Below the pieces are notes generated by a model, which worked only from the letters and a program-made list of their open reading frames with translations, had not been told where the DNA came from and did not search any database. Below are positions 36,401 to 50,513 of a stretch of DNA of 64,000 bases, one piece after another. This DNA is from Coriaria nepalensis (taxonomy: Eukaryota > Streptophyta > Magnoliopsida > Cucurbitales > Coriariaceae). The position numbers were made by a program, and so were the translations under genes. The number at the start of each line of letters is the position of its first letter. Within the stretch, counting starts at the first letter, position 1. Where the stretch lies: assembly GCA_027186245.1 (NCBI GenBank), contig CP114486.1, forward strand, positions 7,640,501 to 7,704,500, given 5' to 3'.

Positions 36401-39400
36401 TGCTTGAGGAGAGCCATTGAAATGAATATTATGTGAAACAAATGCACATGTGTCCGTCAAAGATCATTAGCATGTTATGCATGAAACTAGTGTTTGAAGT
36501 GCAGAAATAGAATTCATTTGATTTGCATTTATATGATTTAATTGATTGAGGAGACTCATTGAAATGACTTTTAGGTTAAACAAATGCACATGTGTTCTTC
36601 AATGGTCATTAGCAAATTATGCACGAAACTAGTTTTTGAAGTGCAAAAACAGAATTCGTCCAAATTGCATTAGTAAGATTTAGTTGCTTGAGAAGACTAA
36701 TTGAAATGATTTTCTGATCAAACAAATACACATGTGTCCTTCAAATGTCATTAGCATGTTATGCATTAAACTTGTGTTTGGAGTACAAAAATTGAATTCG
36801 TTCGAATTGCATTCATATGATTTAGTTGCATGAGGAGAGCCATTGAAATGAATTTTAGCTGAAACAAATGCACATGTGTCCTTCAAAGATCATTAGCATG
36901 TTATGCAAGAAACTAGTGTTTGAAGTGCAAAAATAGAATTCATTTGATTTGCATTCATATGATTTAGTTGATTGAGGAGACTCATTGAAATGAGTTTTAG
37001 ATTTAACAAATGCACATGTGTTCTTCAATGGTCATTAGCAAATTATGCACGAAACTAGTGTTTGAAGTGCAAAAACAGAATTCGTCCAAATTGCATTAGT
37101 AAGATTTAGTTGCTTTAGAAGACTAATTGAAATGATTTTCTGATCAAAAAAATACACATGTGTCCTTCAAATGTCATTAGCATGTTATGCATTAAACTTG
37201 TGTTTGAAGTGCAAAAATAGAATTCATTTGATTTGCATTCATATGATTTAATTGATTGAGGATACTCATTGAAATGAGTTTTAGGTTAAACAAATGCACA
37301 TGTGTTCTTCAATGGTCATTAGCAAATTATGCATGAAACTAGTGTTTGAAGTGCGAAAACAGAATTCGTCCAAATTGCATTAGTAAGATTTAGTTGCTTT
37401 AGAAGACTAATTGAAATGATTTTCTGATCAAACAAATACACATGTGTCCTTCAAATGTCATTCGCATGTTATGTATTAAACTTGTGTTTGAAGTACAAAA
37501 ATTGAATTCGTTCGAATTGCATTCATATGAATTAGTTGCTTGAGGAGAGCCATTGAAATGAATATTATGTGAAACAAATGCACATGTGTCCGTCAAAGAT
37601 CATTAGCATGTTATGCATGAAACTAGTGTTTGAAGTGCAGAAATAGAATTCGTTTCAATTGCATTCATATGATTTAGTTGATTGAGGAGACTCATTAAAA
37701 TGAGTTTTTGGTTAAACAAATGCACATGTGTTCTTCAATGGTCATTATAGCAAATTATGCACGAAACTAGTGTTTGAAGTGCAAAAACAGAATTCGTCCA
37801 AATTGCATTAATAAGATTTAGTTGCTAAGAAGACTAATTGAAATGATTTTCTGATCAAACAAATACACATGTGTCCTTCAAATGTCATTAGCATGTTATG
37901 CATTAAACTTGTGTTTGGAGTACAAAAATTGAATTCGTTCGAATTGCATTCATATGATTTTGTTGCTTGAGGAGAGTCATTGAAATGAGTTTTAGGTGAA
38001 ACAAATGCACATGTGTCGTTCAAAGATCATTAGCATGTTATGCATGAAACTAGTGTTTGAAGTGCAAAAATAGAATTCATTTGATTTGCATTCATATGAT
38101 TTAGTTGATTGAGGAGACTCATTGAAATGAGTTTTAGATTAAACAAATGCACATGTGTTCTTCAATGGTCATTAGCAAATTATGCAGGAAACTAGTGTTT
38201 GAAGTGCAAAAACAGAATTCGTCCAAATTGCATTAGTAAGATTTAGTTGCTTGAGAAGACTAATTGAAGTGAGTTTCTGATCAAACAAATACACATGTGT
38301 CCTTCAAATGTCATTAGCATGTTATGCATTAAACTTGTGTTTGAAGTACAAAAATTGAATTCGTTCGTATTGCATTCATATGATTTAGTTGCTTGAGGAG
38401 AGTCATTGAAATGAGGTTTAGGTGAAACAAATGCACATGTGTCCTTCAAAGATCATTAGCATGTTATGCATGATACTAGTGTTTTGAAGTGCAAAAATAG
38501 AATTCATTTGATTTGCATTTATATGATTTAGTTGATTGAGGAGACTCATTGAAATGAGTTTTAGATTAAACAAATGCACATGTGTCCTTCAAAGGTCAAT
38601 AGCAAATTATGCATGAAACTAGTGTTTGAAGTGCAAAAACAGAATTCGTCCAAATTGCATTAGTAAGATTTAGTTGCTTGAGAAGACTAATTGAAGTGAG
38701 TTTCTGATCAAACAAATACACTTGTGTCCTTCAAATGTCATTAGCATGTTATGCATTAAACTTGTGTTTGAAGTACAAAAATTGAATACGTTCTAATTGC
38801 ATTCATATGATTTAGTTGCTTGAGGAGAGCCATTGAAATGAATTTTAGCTGAAACAAAAGCACATCTGTCCTTCAAAGATCATTAGCATGTTATGCATGA
38901 AACTTGTCTTTGAAGTGCAAAAATAGAATTCATTTGATTTGCATTCATATGATTTAATTGATTGAGGAGACTCATTGAAATGAGTTTTAGATTAAACAAA
39001 TGCACATGTGTCCTTCAAATATCATTAGCATGTTATGCATGAAACTTGTCTTTGAGGTGCAAAAATAGAATTCATTTGATTTGCATTCATATGATTTAAT
39101 TGATTGAGGAGACTCATTGAAATGAGTTTTAGGTTAAACAAATGCACATGTGTTCTTCAATGGTCATTAGCAAATTATGCATGAAACTAGTGTTTGAAGT
39201 GCAAAAACAGAATTCGTCCAAATTGCATTAGTAAGATTTAGTTGCTTTAGAAGACTAATTGAAATGATTTTCTGATCAAACAAATACACATGTGTCCTTC
39301 AAATGTCATTAGCATGTTATGCATTAAACTTGTGTTTGAAGTACAAAAACTGAATTTGTTCGAATTGCATTCATATGAATTAGTTGCTTGAGGAGAGCCA

Positions 39401-41990
39401 TTGAAATGAATATTATGTGAAACAAATGCACATGTGTCCGTCAAAGATCATTAGCATGTTATGCATGAAACTAGTGTTTGAAGTGCAGAAATAGAATTCA
39501 TTTGAATTGCATTCATATGATTTAGTTGATTGAGGAGACTCATTAAAATGAGTTTTTGGTTAAACAAATGCACATGTGTTCTTCAATGGTCATTAGCAAA
39601 TTATGCACGAAACTAGTGTTTGAAGTGCAGAAACAGAATTCGTCCAAATTGCATTAATGAGATTTAGTTGCTAAGAAGTCTAATTGAAATGATTTTCTAA
39701 TCAAACAAACACACATGTGTTCTTCAATGGTCATTAGCAAATTATGCATGAAACTAGTGTTTGAAGTGAAAATACAGAATTCGTCCAAATTGCATTAGTA
39801 AGATTTAGTTGCTTGAAAAGACTAATTGAAATGATTTTCTGATCAAACAAATACACATGTGTCCTTCAAATGTCATTAGCATGTTATGCATTAAACTTGT
39901 GTTTGAAGTACAAAAATTGAATTCGTTCGAATTGCATTTATATGATTTAGTTGCTTGAGGAGAGTCATTGAAATGAGTTTTAGGTGATACAAATGCACAT
40001 GTGTCCTTGAAAGATCATTAGCATGTTATGCATGAAACTTGTCTTTGAAGTGCAAAAATAGAATTCATTTGATTTGCATTCATATGATTTAATTGATTGA
40101 GGAGACTCATTGAAATGAGTTTTAGGTTAAACAAATGCACATGTGTTCTTCAATGGTCATTAGCAAATTATGCATGAAACTAGTGTTTGAAGTGCAAAAA
40201 CAGAATTCGTCCAAATTGCATTAGTAAGATTTAGTTCGTTTAGAAGACTAATTGAAATGATTTTCTGATCAAACAAATGGACATGTGTCCTTCAAATGTC
40301 ATTAGCATGCTATGCATTAAACTTGTGTTTGAAGTACAAAAATTGAATTCGTTCGAATTGCATTCATATGATTTACTTGCTTGAGGAGAGTCATTGAAGT
40401 GAGTTTTAGGTGAAACAAATGCACATGTGTCCTTCAAAGATCATTAGCATGTTATGCATGAAACTTGTCTTTGAAGTGCAAAAATAGAATTCATTTGATT
40501 TGCATTCATATGATTTAATTGATTGAGGAGACTCATTGAAATGAGTTTTAGGTTAAACAAATGCACATGTGTTCTTCAATGGTCATTAGCAAATTATGCA
40601 TGAAACTAGTGTTTGAAGTGCAAAAACAGAATTCGTCCAGATTGCATTAGTAAGATTTAGTTGCTTTAGAAGACTAATTGAAATGATTTTCTGATCAAAC
40701 AAATACACATGTGTCCTTCAAATGTCATTAGCATGTTATGCATTAATCTTGTGTTTGAAGTACAAAAATTGAATTCGTTCGAATTGCATTCATATGATTT
40801 AGTTGCTTGAGGAGAGCGATTGAAATGAATATTATGTAAAACAAATGCACATGTGTCCGTCAAAGATCATTAGCTTGTTATGCATGAAACTAGTGTTTGA
40901 AGTGCAGAAATATAATTCATTTCAATTGCATTCATATGCTTTAGTTGATTGAGGAGACTCATTAAAATGAGTTTTTGGTTAAACAAATGCACATGTGTTC
41001 TTCAATGGTCATTAGCAAATTATGCACGAAACTAGTGTTTGAAGTGCAAAAACAGAATTCGTCCAAATTGCATTAGTAAGATTTAGTTGCTTGAGAAGAC
41101 TAATTGAAGTGAGTTTCTGATCAAACAAATAGACATGTGTTCTTCAAATGTCATTAGCATGTTATGCATTAAACTTGTGTTCAAGTAAAAAAATTGAATA
41201 CGTTCTAATTGCATTCATATGATTTAGTTGCTTGAGGAGAGCCATTGAAATGAATTTTAGCTAACACAAATGCACATGTGTCCTTCAAAGATCATTAGCA
41301 TGTTATGCACGAAACTTGTCTTTGAAGTGCAAAAATAGAATTCATTTGATTTGCATTCATATGATTTAGTTGATTGAGGAGACTCATTGAAATGAGTTTT
41401 AGGTTAAACAAATGCACATGTGTTCTTCAATGGTCATTAGCAAATTATGCAGGAAACTAGTGTTTGAAGTGCAAAAATAGAATTCGTCCAAATTGCATTA
41501 GTAAGATTTAGTTGCTTCAGAAGACTAATTGAAATGATTTTCTGATCAAACAAATACACATGTGTCCTTCAAATATCATTAACATGTTATGCATTAAACT
41601 TGTGTTTGAAGTACAAAAATTGAATTCGTTCGAATTGCACTCATATGATTTAGTTGCTTGAGGAGAGCCATTGAAATGAATATTTGGTGAAACAAATGCA
41701 CATGTGTCCTTCAAAGATCATTAGCATGTTATGCATGAAACTAGTGTTTGAAGTGCAGAAATAGAATTCATTTGAATTGCATTCATATGATTTAGTTGAT
41801 TGAGGAGACTCATTAAAATGAGTTTTTGGTTAAACAAATGCACATGTGTTCTTCAATGGTCATTAGCAAATTATGCACGAAACTAGTGTTTGAAGTGCAA
41901 AAACAGAATTCGTCCAAATTGCATTAATAAGATTTAGTTGCTAAGAAGACTAATTGAAATGATTTTCTGATCAAACAAATACACATGTGT
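33481..41990 (+). repeat. Indel-rich A-B-C mosaic with 2417- and 2843-bp duplications
   Basis: The segment at about 34.08-34.76 kb recurs at about 36.92-37.60 kb (offset about 2843; markers gatttaacaaatgc, gaggatactc, gcgaaaacag, cattcgcatg). The segment at about 35.3-36.0 kb recurs at 37.7-38.4 kb (offset 2417). Small indels are frequent: extra ta at C starts, gtgtgttc and gaaaactag near 34460-34500, and the 1-bp loss in gttgctaag. All monomers remain in the same orientation. Confidence 0.78.
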
Positions 41991-42150
41991 CCTTCAAAGA
42001 TCATTAGCATGTTATGCATGAAACTAGTGTTTGAAGTGCAAAAATAGAATTCATTTGATTTGCATTCATATGATTTAGTTGATTGAGGAGACTCAGTGAA
42101 ATGAGTTTTAGATTAAACAAATGCACATGTGTTCTTCAATGGTCATTAGT
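41850..42150 (+). repeat. C followed directly by B (missing A)
   Basis: Near 41995 a C monomer ending in ccttcaaagatcattagc runs straight into gcatgttatgcatgaaac of a B monomer. A complete A unit is missing, consistent with exchange in the shared acatgtgtccttcaaa boundary. Next to it, near 42150, a C start reads gtcattagtaaaatt with a 1-bp gain. Confidence 0.75.
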
Positions 42151-45118
42151 AAAATTATGCAGGAAACTAGTGTTTGAAGTGCAAAAACAGAATTCGTCCA
42201 AATTGCATTAGTAAGATTTAGTTGCTTGAGAAGACTAATTGAAGTGAGTTTCTGATCAAACAAATACACATGTGTCCTTCAAATGTCATTAGCATGTTAT
42301 GCATTAAACTTGTGTTTAAAGTACAAAAATTGAATATGTTCTAATTGCATTCATATGATTTAGTTGCTTGAGGAGAGCCATTGAAATGAATTTTAGCTGA
42401 AACAAATGCACATGTGTCCTTTAAAGATCATTAGCATGTTATGCATGAAACTTGTCTTTGAAGTTAAAAAATAGAATTCATTTGATTTGCGTTCATATGA
42501 TTTAATTGATTGAGGAGACTCATAGAAATAAGTTTTAGATTAAACAAATGCACATGTGTTCTTCAATGGTCATTAGCAAATTATGCAGGAAACTAGTGTT
42601 TGAAGTGCAAAAACAGAATTCATCCAAATTGCATTAGTAAGATTTAGTTGCTTGAGAAGACTAATTGAAGTGAGATTCTGATCAAACAAATAGACATGTG
42701 TTCTTCAAATGTCATTAGCATGTTATGCATTAAATTTGTGTTTGAAGTAAAAAAATTGAATACGTTCTAATTGCATTCATATGATTTAGTTGCTTGAGGA
42801 GAGCCATTGAAATGAATTTTAGCTGACACAAATGCACTTGTGTCCTTCAAAGATCATTAGCATGTTATGCATGAAACTTGTGTTTGAAGTGCAAAAATAG
42901 AATTCATTTGATTTGCATTCATATGATTTAGTTGATTGAGGAGACTCCTTAAAATGAGTTTTTGGTTAAACAAATGCACATGTGTTCTTCAATGGTCATT
43001 AGCAAATTATGCACGAAACTAGTGTTTGAAGTGCAAAAACAGAATTCGTCCAAATTGCATTAATAAGATTTTGTTGCTAAGAAGACTAATTGAAATGATT
43101 TTCTGATCAAACAAATACACATGTGTCCTTCAAATGTCATTAACATGTTATGCATTAAACTTGTGTTTGAAGTACAAAAATTGAATTCGTTCGAATTGCA
43201 CTCATATGATTTAGTTGCTTGAGGAGAGCCATTGAAATGAATATTAGGTGAAACAAATGCACATGTGTCCTTCAAAGATCATTAGCATGTTATGCATGAA
43301 ACTAGTGTTTGAAGTGCAGAAATAGAATTCATTTGAATTGCATTCATATGATTTAGTTGATTGAGGAGACTTATTAAAATGAGTTTTTGGTTAAACAAAT
43401 GCACATGTGTTCTTCAATGGTTATTAGCAAATTATGCACAAAACTAGTGTTTGAAGTGCAAAAATAGAATTCGTCCAAATTGCATTAATAAGATTTAGTT
43501 GCTAAGAAGACTAATTAAAATGATTTTTAGATCAAACAAATACACATGTGTCCTTCAAATGTCATTAGCATGTTATGCTTTAAACTTGTGTTTGGAGTAC
43601 AAAAATTGAATTCGTTCGAATTGCATTCATATGATTTTGTTGCTTGAGGAGAGCCATTGAAATAAATTTTAGCTGAAACAAATGCACATGTGTCCTTCAA
43701 AGATCATTAGCATGTTATGCATGAAACTAGTGTTTGAAGTGCAAAAATAGAATTCATTTGATTTGCATTCATATGATTTAGTTGATTGAGGAGACTCATT
43801 GAAATGAGTTTTAGATTAAACAAATGCACATGTGTTCTTCAATGGTCATTAGCAAATTATGCATGAAACTAGTGTTTGAAGTGCAAAAACAGAATTCGTC
43901 CAAATTGCATTAGTAAGTTTAGTTGCTTGAGAAGACTAATTGAAGTGAGTTTCTGATCAAACAAATACACATGTGTCCTTCAAATGTCATTAGCATGTTA
44001 TGCATTAAACTTGTGTCTGAAGTACAAAAATTGAATTCGTTCGAATTGCATTCATATGATTTAGTTGCTTGAGGAGAGCCATTGAAATGAATATTATGTG
44101 AAACAAATGCACATGTGCCCGTCAAAGATCATTAGCATGTTATGCATGAAACTAGTGTTTGAAGTGCAGAAATAGAATTCATTTGAATTGCATTCATATG
44201 ATTTAGTTGATTGAGGAGACTTATTAAAATGAGTTTTTCGTTAAACATATGCACATGTGTTCTTTAATGCTCATTAGAAATTATGCACGAAACTAGTGTT
44301 TGAAGTGCAAAAACTGAATTCGTCCAAATTGCATTAATAAGATTTAGTTGCTAAGAAGACTAATTGAAATGATTTTCTGATCAAACAAATACACATGTGT
44401 CCTTCAAATGTAATTAGCATGTTATGCATTAAACTTGTGTTTGAAGTACAAAAATTGAATTCGTTCGAATTGCATTCATATGATTTAGTTGGTTGAGGAG
44501 AGCCATTGAAATGAATATTATGTGAAACAAATGCACATGTGCCCGTCAAAGATCATTAGCATGTTATGCATGAAACTAGTGTTTGAAGTGCAGAAATAGA
44601 ATTCATTTGAATTGCATTCATATGATTTAGTTGATTGAGGAGACTTATTAAAATGAGTTTTTGGTTAAACAGATGCACATGTGTTCTTCTATGGTCATTA
44701 GCAAATTATGCACGAAACTAGTGTTTGAAGTGCAAAAACTGAATTCGTCCAAATTGCGTTAATAAGATTTAGTTGCTAAGAAGACTAATTGAAATGATTT
44801 TCTGATCAAACAAAAACACATGTGTCCTTCAAATGTAATTAGCATGTTATGCATTAAACTTGTGTTTGAAGTACAAAAATTGAATTCGTTCGAATTGCAT
44901 TCATATGATTTAGTTGCTTGAGGAGAGCCATTTGAATGAATATTATGTGAAACAAATGCACATGTGTCCGTCAAAGATCATTAGCATGTTATGCATGAAA
45001 CTAGTGTTTGAAGTGCAGAAATAGAATTCATTTGAATTGCATTCATATGATTTAGTTGATTGAGGAGACTCATTGAAATGATTTTTAGATCAAACAAATA
45101 CACATGTGTTCTTCAATG
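42150..45118 (+). repeat. A-B-C array with 425-bp tandem pair
   Basis: The array is regular A-B-C. Two adjacent 425-bp trimers occur around 44.1-44.97 kb, sharing gacttattaaaatgag, aaaactgaattcg, gctaagaag and taattagc. gtgcccgtcaaag occurs at the A end of the monomers near 44117 and 44541. The 425-bp length reflects one gttgctaag C monomer (141 bp) per trimer. Confidence 0.8.
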
Positions 45119-46821
45119 GTCATTAGCAAATTATGCATGAAACTAGTGTTTGAAGTGCAAAAACAGAATTCGTCCAAATTGCATTACTAAGATTTAGGTG
45201 CTTGAGAAGACTAACTGAAATGATTTTCTAATCAAACAAATACACATGTGTTCTTCAATGGTCATTAGCAAATTATGCATGAAACTAGTGTTTGAAGTGC
45301 AAAAACAGAATTTGTCCAAATTGCATTAGTAAGATTTAGTTGCTTGAGAAGACTAATTGAAGTGAGTTTCTGATCAAACAAATAGACATGTGCTCTTCAA
45401 ATGTCATTAGCATATTATGCATTAAACATGTCTTTGAAGTACAAAAATTGAATACGTTCTAATTGCATTCATATGATTTAGTTGCTTGAGGAGAGCCATT
45501 GAAATGAATATTATGTGAAACAAATGCACATGTGTCCTTCAAACATCATTAGCATGTTATGCATGAAACTAGTGTTTGAAGTGCAGAAATAGAATTCATT
45601 TGAATTGCATTCATATGATTTAGTTGATTGAGGAGACTCATTGAAATGAGTTTTAGATTAAACAAATGCACATGTGTTCTTCAATGGTCATTAGCAAATT
45701 ATGCATGAAACTAGTGTTTGAAGGCAAAAACAGAATTCGTCTAAATTGCATTACTAAGATTTAGATGCTTGAGAAGACTAACTGAAATGATTTTCTGATC
45801 AAACAAATACACATGTGTTCTTCAATGGTCATTAGCAAATTATGCATGAAACTAGTGTTTGAAGTGCAAAAACAGAATTCGTCCAAATTGCATTACTAAG
45901 ATTTAGATGCTTGAGAAGACTAACTGAAATGATTTTCTGATCAAACAAATACACATGTGTTCTTCAATGGTCATTAGCAAATTATGCATGAAACTAGTGT
46001 TTGAAGTGCAAAAACAGAATTCGTCCAAATTGCATTAGTAAGATTTAACTGCTTGAGAAGACTAATTAAATTGATTTTCTGATCATACAAATACACGTGT
46101 GTCCTTCAAATGTCATTAGCATGTTATGCATTAAACATGTGTTTGAAGTACAAAAATTGAATGCGTTCGAATTGCATTCATATGATTTAGTTGCTTGAGG
46201 AGAGCCATTGAAATGAATATTAGGTGAAACAAATGCACATGTGTCCTTCAAAGATCATTAGCATGTTATGCATGATACTAGTGTTTGAAGTGCAAAAATA
46301 GAATTCATTTGAATTGCATTCATATGATTTAGTTGATTGAGGAGACTCATTGAAATGAGTTTTTGGTTAAACAAATGCACATGTGTTCTTCAATGGTAAT
46401 TAGCAAATTAGGCATGAAACAAGTGTTGGAAGTGCAAAAACAGAATTCGTCCAAATTGCATTACTAAGATTTAGATGCTTGAGAAGACTAACTGAAATGA
46501 TTTTCTGATCAAACAAATACACATGTGTTCTTCAATGGTCATTAGCAAATTATGCATGAAACTAGTGTTTGAAGTGCAAAAACAGAATTCGTCCAAATTG
46601 CATTACTAAGATTTAGATGCTTGAGAAGACCAACTGAAATGATTTTCTGATCAAACAAATACACATGTGTTCTTTAATGGTCATTAGCAAATTATGCACG
46701 AAACTAGTGTTTGAAGTGCAAAAACAGAATTCGTCCAAATTGCATTACTAAGATTTAGATGCTTGAGAAGACTAACTTAAATGATTTTCTGATCAAACAA
46801 ATACACATGTGTTCTTCAATG
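45119..46821 (+). repeat. C-monomer runs (monomeric expansion)
   Basis: A C-C pair lies at 45119-45402, C-C-C at 45687-46111 and C-C-C at 46396-46821. Inner units share cattactaagatttagatgc and end in gttcttcaatgg. One (45687) lost a base (gaaggcaaaaac). The run at 46396 passes into an A through a boundary reading gttcttcaatggtcattagcatgtt. This is the strongest departure from trimer order in the window. Confidence 0.85.
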
Positions 46822-47247
46822 GTCATTAGCATGTTATGCATTAAACTTGTGTTTGGGGTACAAAAATTGAATTCGTTCGAATTGCATTCATATGATTTTG
46901 TTGCTTGCGGAGAGTCATTGAAATGAGTTTTAGGTGAAACAAATGCACATGTGTCCATCAAAGATCATTAGCATGTTATGCATGAAACTAGTGTTTGAAG
47001 TGCAAAAATAGAATTCATTTGATCTGCATTCATATGATTTAGTTGATTGAGGAGACTCATAGAAATAAGTTTTAGATTAAACAAATGCACATGTGTTCTT
47101 CAATGGTCATTAGCAAATTATGCATGAAACTAGTGTCTGAAGTGCAAAAACAGAATTCGTCCAAATTGCATTAGTAAGATTTAGTTGCTTGAGAAGACTA
47201 ATTGAAGTGAGTTTCTGATCAAACAAATAGACATGTGCTCTTCAAAT

Positions 47248-48951
47248 GTCATTAGCATATTATGCATTAAACATGTCTTTGAAGTACAAAAATTGAATAC
47301 GTTCTAATTGCATTCATATGATTTAGTTGCTTGAGGAGAGCCATTGAAATCAATTTTAGCTGACACAAATGCACATGTGTCCTTCAAAGATCATTAGCAT
47401 GTTATGCATGAAACTTGTCTTTGAAGTGCAAAAATAGAATTCATTTGATTTGCATTCATATGATTTAGTTGATTGAGGAGACTGATTGAAATGAGTTTTA
47501 GGTTAAACAAATGCACATGTGTTCTTCAATGGTCATTAGCAAATTGTGCATGAAACTAGTGTTTGAAGTGCAAAAACAGAATTCGTCCAAATTGCATTAG
47601 TAAGATTTACTTGCTTCAGAAGACTAATTGAAATGATTTTCTGATCAAACAAATACACATGTGTCCTTCAAATGTCATTAACATGTTATGCATTAAACTT
47701 GTGTTTGAAGTACAAAAATTGAATTCGTTCGAATTGCATTCATATGATTTAGTTGCTTGAGGAGAGCCATTGAAATGAATATTAGGTGAAACAAATGCAC
47801 ATGTGTCCTTCAAAGAACATTAGCATGTTATGCATGAAACTAGTGTTTGAAGTGCAGAAATAGAATTCATTTGAATTGCATTCATATGATTTTGTTGATT
47901 GAGGAGACGCATTAAAATGAGTTTTTGGTTAAACAAATGCACATGTGTTCTTCAATGGTCATAAGCAAATTATGCAGGAAACTAGTGTTTGAAGTGCAAA
48001 AACAGAATTCGTTCAAATTGCATTAGTAAGATTTAGTTTCTTGAGAAGACTAATTGAAGTGAGTTTCTGATCAAACAAATAGACATGTGCTCTTCAAATG
48101 TCATTAGCATATTATGCATTAAACATGTCTTTGAAGTACAAAAATTGAATACGTTCTAATTGCATTCATATGATTTAGTTGCTTGAGGAGAGCCATTGAA
48201 ATCAATTTTAGCTGACACAAATGCACATGTGTCCTTCAAAGATCATTAGCATGTTATGCATGAAACTTGTCTTTGAAGTGCAAAAATAGAATTCATTTGA
48301 TTTGCATTCATATGATTTAGTTGATTGAGGAGACTGATTGAAATGAGTTTTAGGTTAAACAAATGCACAAGTGTTCTTCAATTGTCATTAGCAAATTATG
48401 CATTAAACTAGTGTTTGAAGTGCAAAAACAGAATTCGTCCAAATTGCATTAGTAAGATTTACTTGCTTCAGAAGACTAATTGAAATGATTTTCTGATCAA
48501 ACAAATACACATGTGTCCTTCAAATGTCATTAACATGCTATGCATTAAACTTGTGTTTGAAGTACAAAAATTGAATTCGTTCGAATTGCATTCATATGAT
48601 TTAGTTGCTTGAGGAGAGCCATTGAAATGAATATTAGGTGAAACAAATGCACATGTGTCCTTCAAAGAACATTAGCATGTTATGCATGAAACTAGTGTTT
48701 GAAGTGCAGAAATAGAATTCATTTGAATTGCATTCATATGATTTTGTTGATTGAGGAGACGCATTAAAATGAGTTTTTGGTTAAACAAATGCACATGTGT
48801 TCTTTAATGGTCATTAGCAAATTATGCACGGAACTAGTGTTTGAAGTGCAAAAACAGAATTCGTCCAAATTGCATTACTAAGATTTAGTTGCTTGAGAAG
48901 ACTAACTGAAATGATTTTCTAATCAAACAAATACACATGTGTTCTTCAATG
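47248..48951 (+). repeat. Two tandem 6-mer units (852 bp)
   Basis: Units span 47248-48099 and 48100-48951, each A-B-C-A-B-C. Markers at 852 bp are catattatgc with aaacatgtctttg, gaaatcaattttagctgacac, gactgattg, tttacttgcttcag, caaagaacattag and gagacgcatt. The last C of unit 2 differs (cacggaac, tactaag). A related start occurs near 45403. Confidence 0.88.
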
Positions 48952-49093
48952 GTCATTAGCAAATTATGCATGAAACTAGTGTTTGAAGTGCAAAAACAGA
49001 ATTCGTCCAAATTGCATTAGTAAGATTTAATTGCTTGAGAAGACTAATTGAAATGATTTTCTGATCAAACAAATACACATGTGTCCTTCAAAT

Positions 49094-50513
49094 GTCAATA
49101 GCATGTTATGCATTAAACTTGTGTTTGGAGTACAAAAATTGAATTCGTTCGAATTGCATTCATATGATTTAGTTGCTTGAGGAGAGCCATTGAAATGAAT
49201 ATTAGGTGAAACAAATGGACATGTGTCCTTCAAAGATCATTAGCATGTTATGCATGAAACTAGTGTTTGAAGTGCAGAAATAGAATTCATTTGAATTGCA
49301 TTCATATGATTTCGTTGATTGAGGAGACTCATTAAAATGAGTTTTTGGTTAAACAAATGCACATGTATTCTTCAATGGTCATTAGCAATTTATGCATGAA
49401 ACTAGTGTTTGAAGTGCAAAAACAGAATTCGTCCAAATTGCTTTAGTAAGATTTAATTGCTTGAGAAGACTAATTGAAATGATTTTCTGATCAAACAAAT
49501 ACACATGTGTCCTTCAAATGTCATTAGCATGTTATGCATTAAACTTGTGTTTGGAGTACAAAAATTGAATTCGTTCGAATTGCATTCATATGATTTAGTT
49601 GCTTGAGGAGAGCCATTGAAATGAATATTAGGTGAAACAAATGGACATGTGTCCTTCAAAGATCATTAGCATGATATGCATGAAACTAGTGTTTGAAGTG
49701 CAGAAATAGAATTCATTTGAATTGCATTCATATGATTTTGTTGATTGAGGAGACGCATTAAAATGAGTTTTTGGTTAAACAAATGCACATGTGTTCTTTA
49801 ATGGTCATTAGCAAGTTATGCACGGAACTAGTGTTTGAAGTGCAAAAACAGAATTCGTCCAAATTGCATTACTAAGATTTAGTTGCTTGAGAAGACTAAC
49901 TGAAATGATTTTCTAATCAAACAAATACACATGTGTTCTTCAATGGTCATTAGCAAATTATGCATGAAACTAGTGTTTGAAGTGCAAAAACAGAATTCGT
50001 CCAAATTGCATTAGTAAGATTTAATTGCTTGAGAAGACTAATTGAAATGATTTTCTGATCAAACAAATACACATGTGTCCTTCAAATGTCATTAGCATGT
50101 TATGCATTAAACTTGTGTTTGGAGTACAAAAATTGAATTCGTTCGAATTGCATTCATATGATTTAGTTGCTTGAGGAGAGCCATTGAAATGAATATTAGG
50201 TGAAACAAATGGACATGTGTCCTTCAAAGATCATTAGCATGTTATGCATGAAACTAGTGTTTGAAGTGCAGAAATAGAATTCATTTGAATTGCATTCATA
50301 TGATTTAGTTGATTGAGGAGACTCATTAAAATGAGTTTTTGGTTAAACAAATGCACATGTATTCTTCAATGGTCATTAGCAATTTATGCATGAAACTAGT
50401 GTTTGAAGTGCAAAAACAGAATTCGTCCAAATTGCTTTAGTAAGATTTAATTGCTTGAGAAGACTAATTGAAATGATTTTCTGATCAAACAAATACACAT
50501 GTGTCCTTCAAAT
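49094..50513 (+). repeat. 7-mer (994 bp) followed by a repeated trimer
   Basis: The unit 49094-50087 reads A-B-C-A-B-C-C, and A-B-C resumes at 50088 as a near copy. A monomers carry ggacatgtgtcc ends, and C monomers carry gcaatttatgc with gctttagtaag. Offsets of 426 and 994 bp both give near-identity. Confidence 0.85.
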
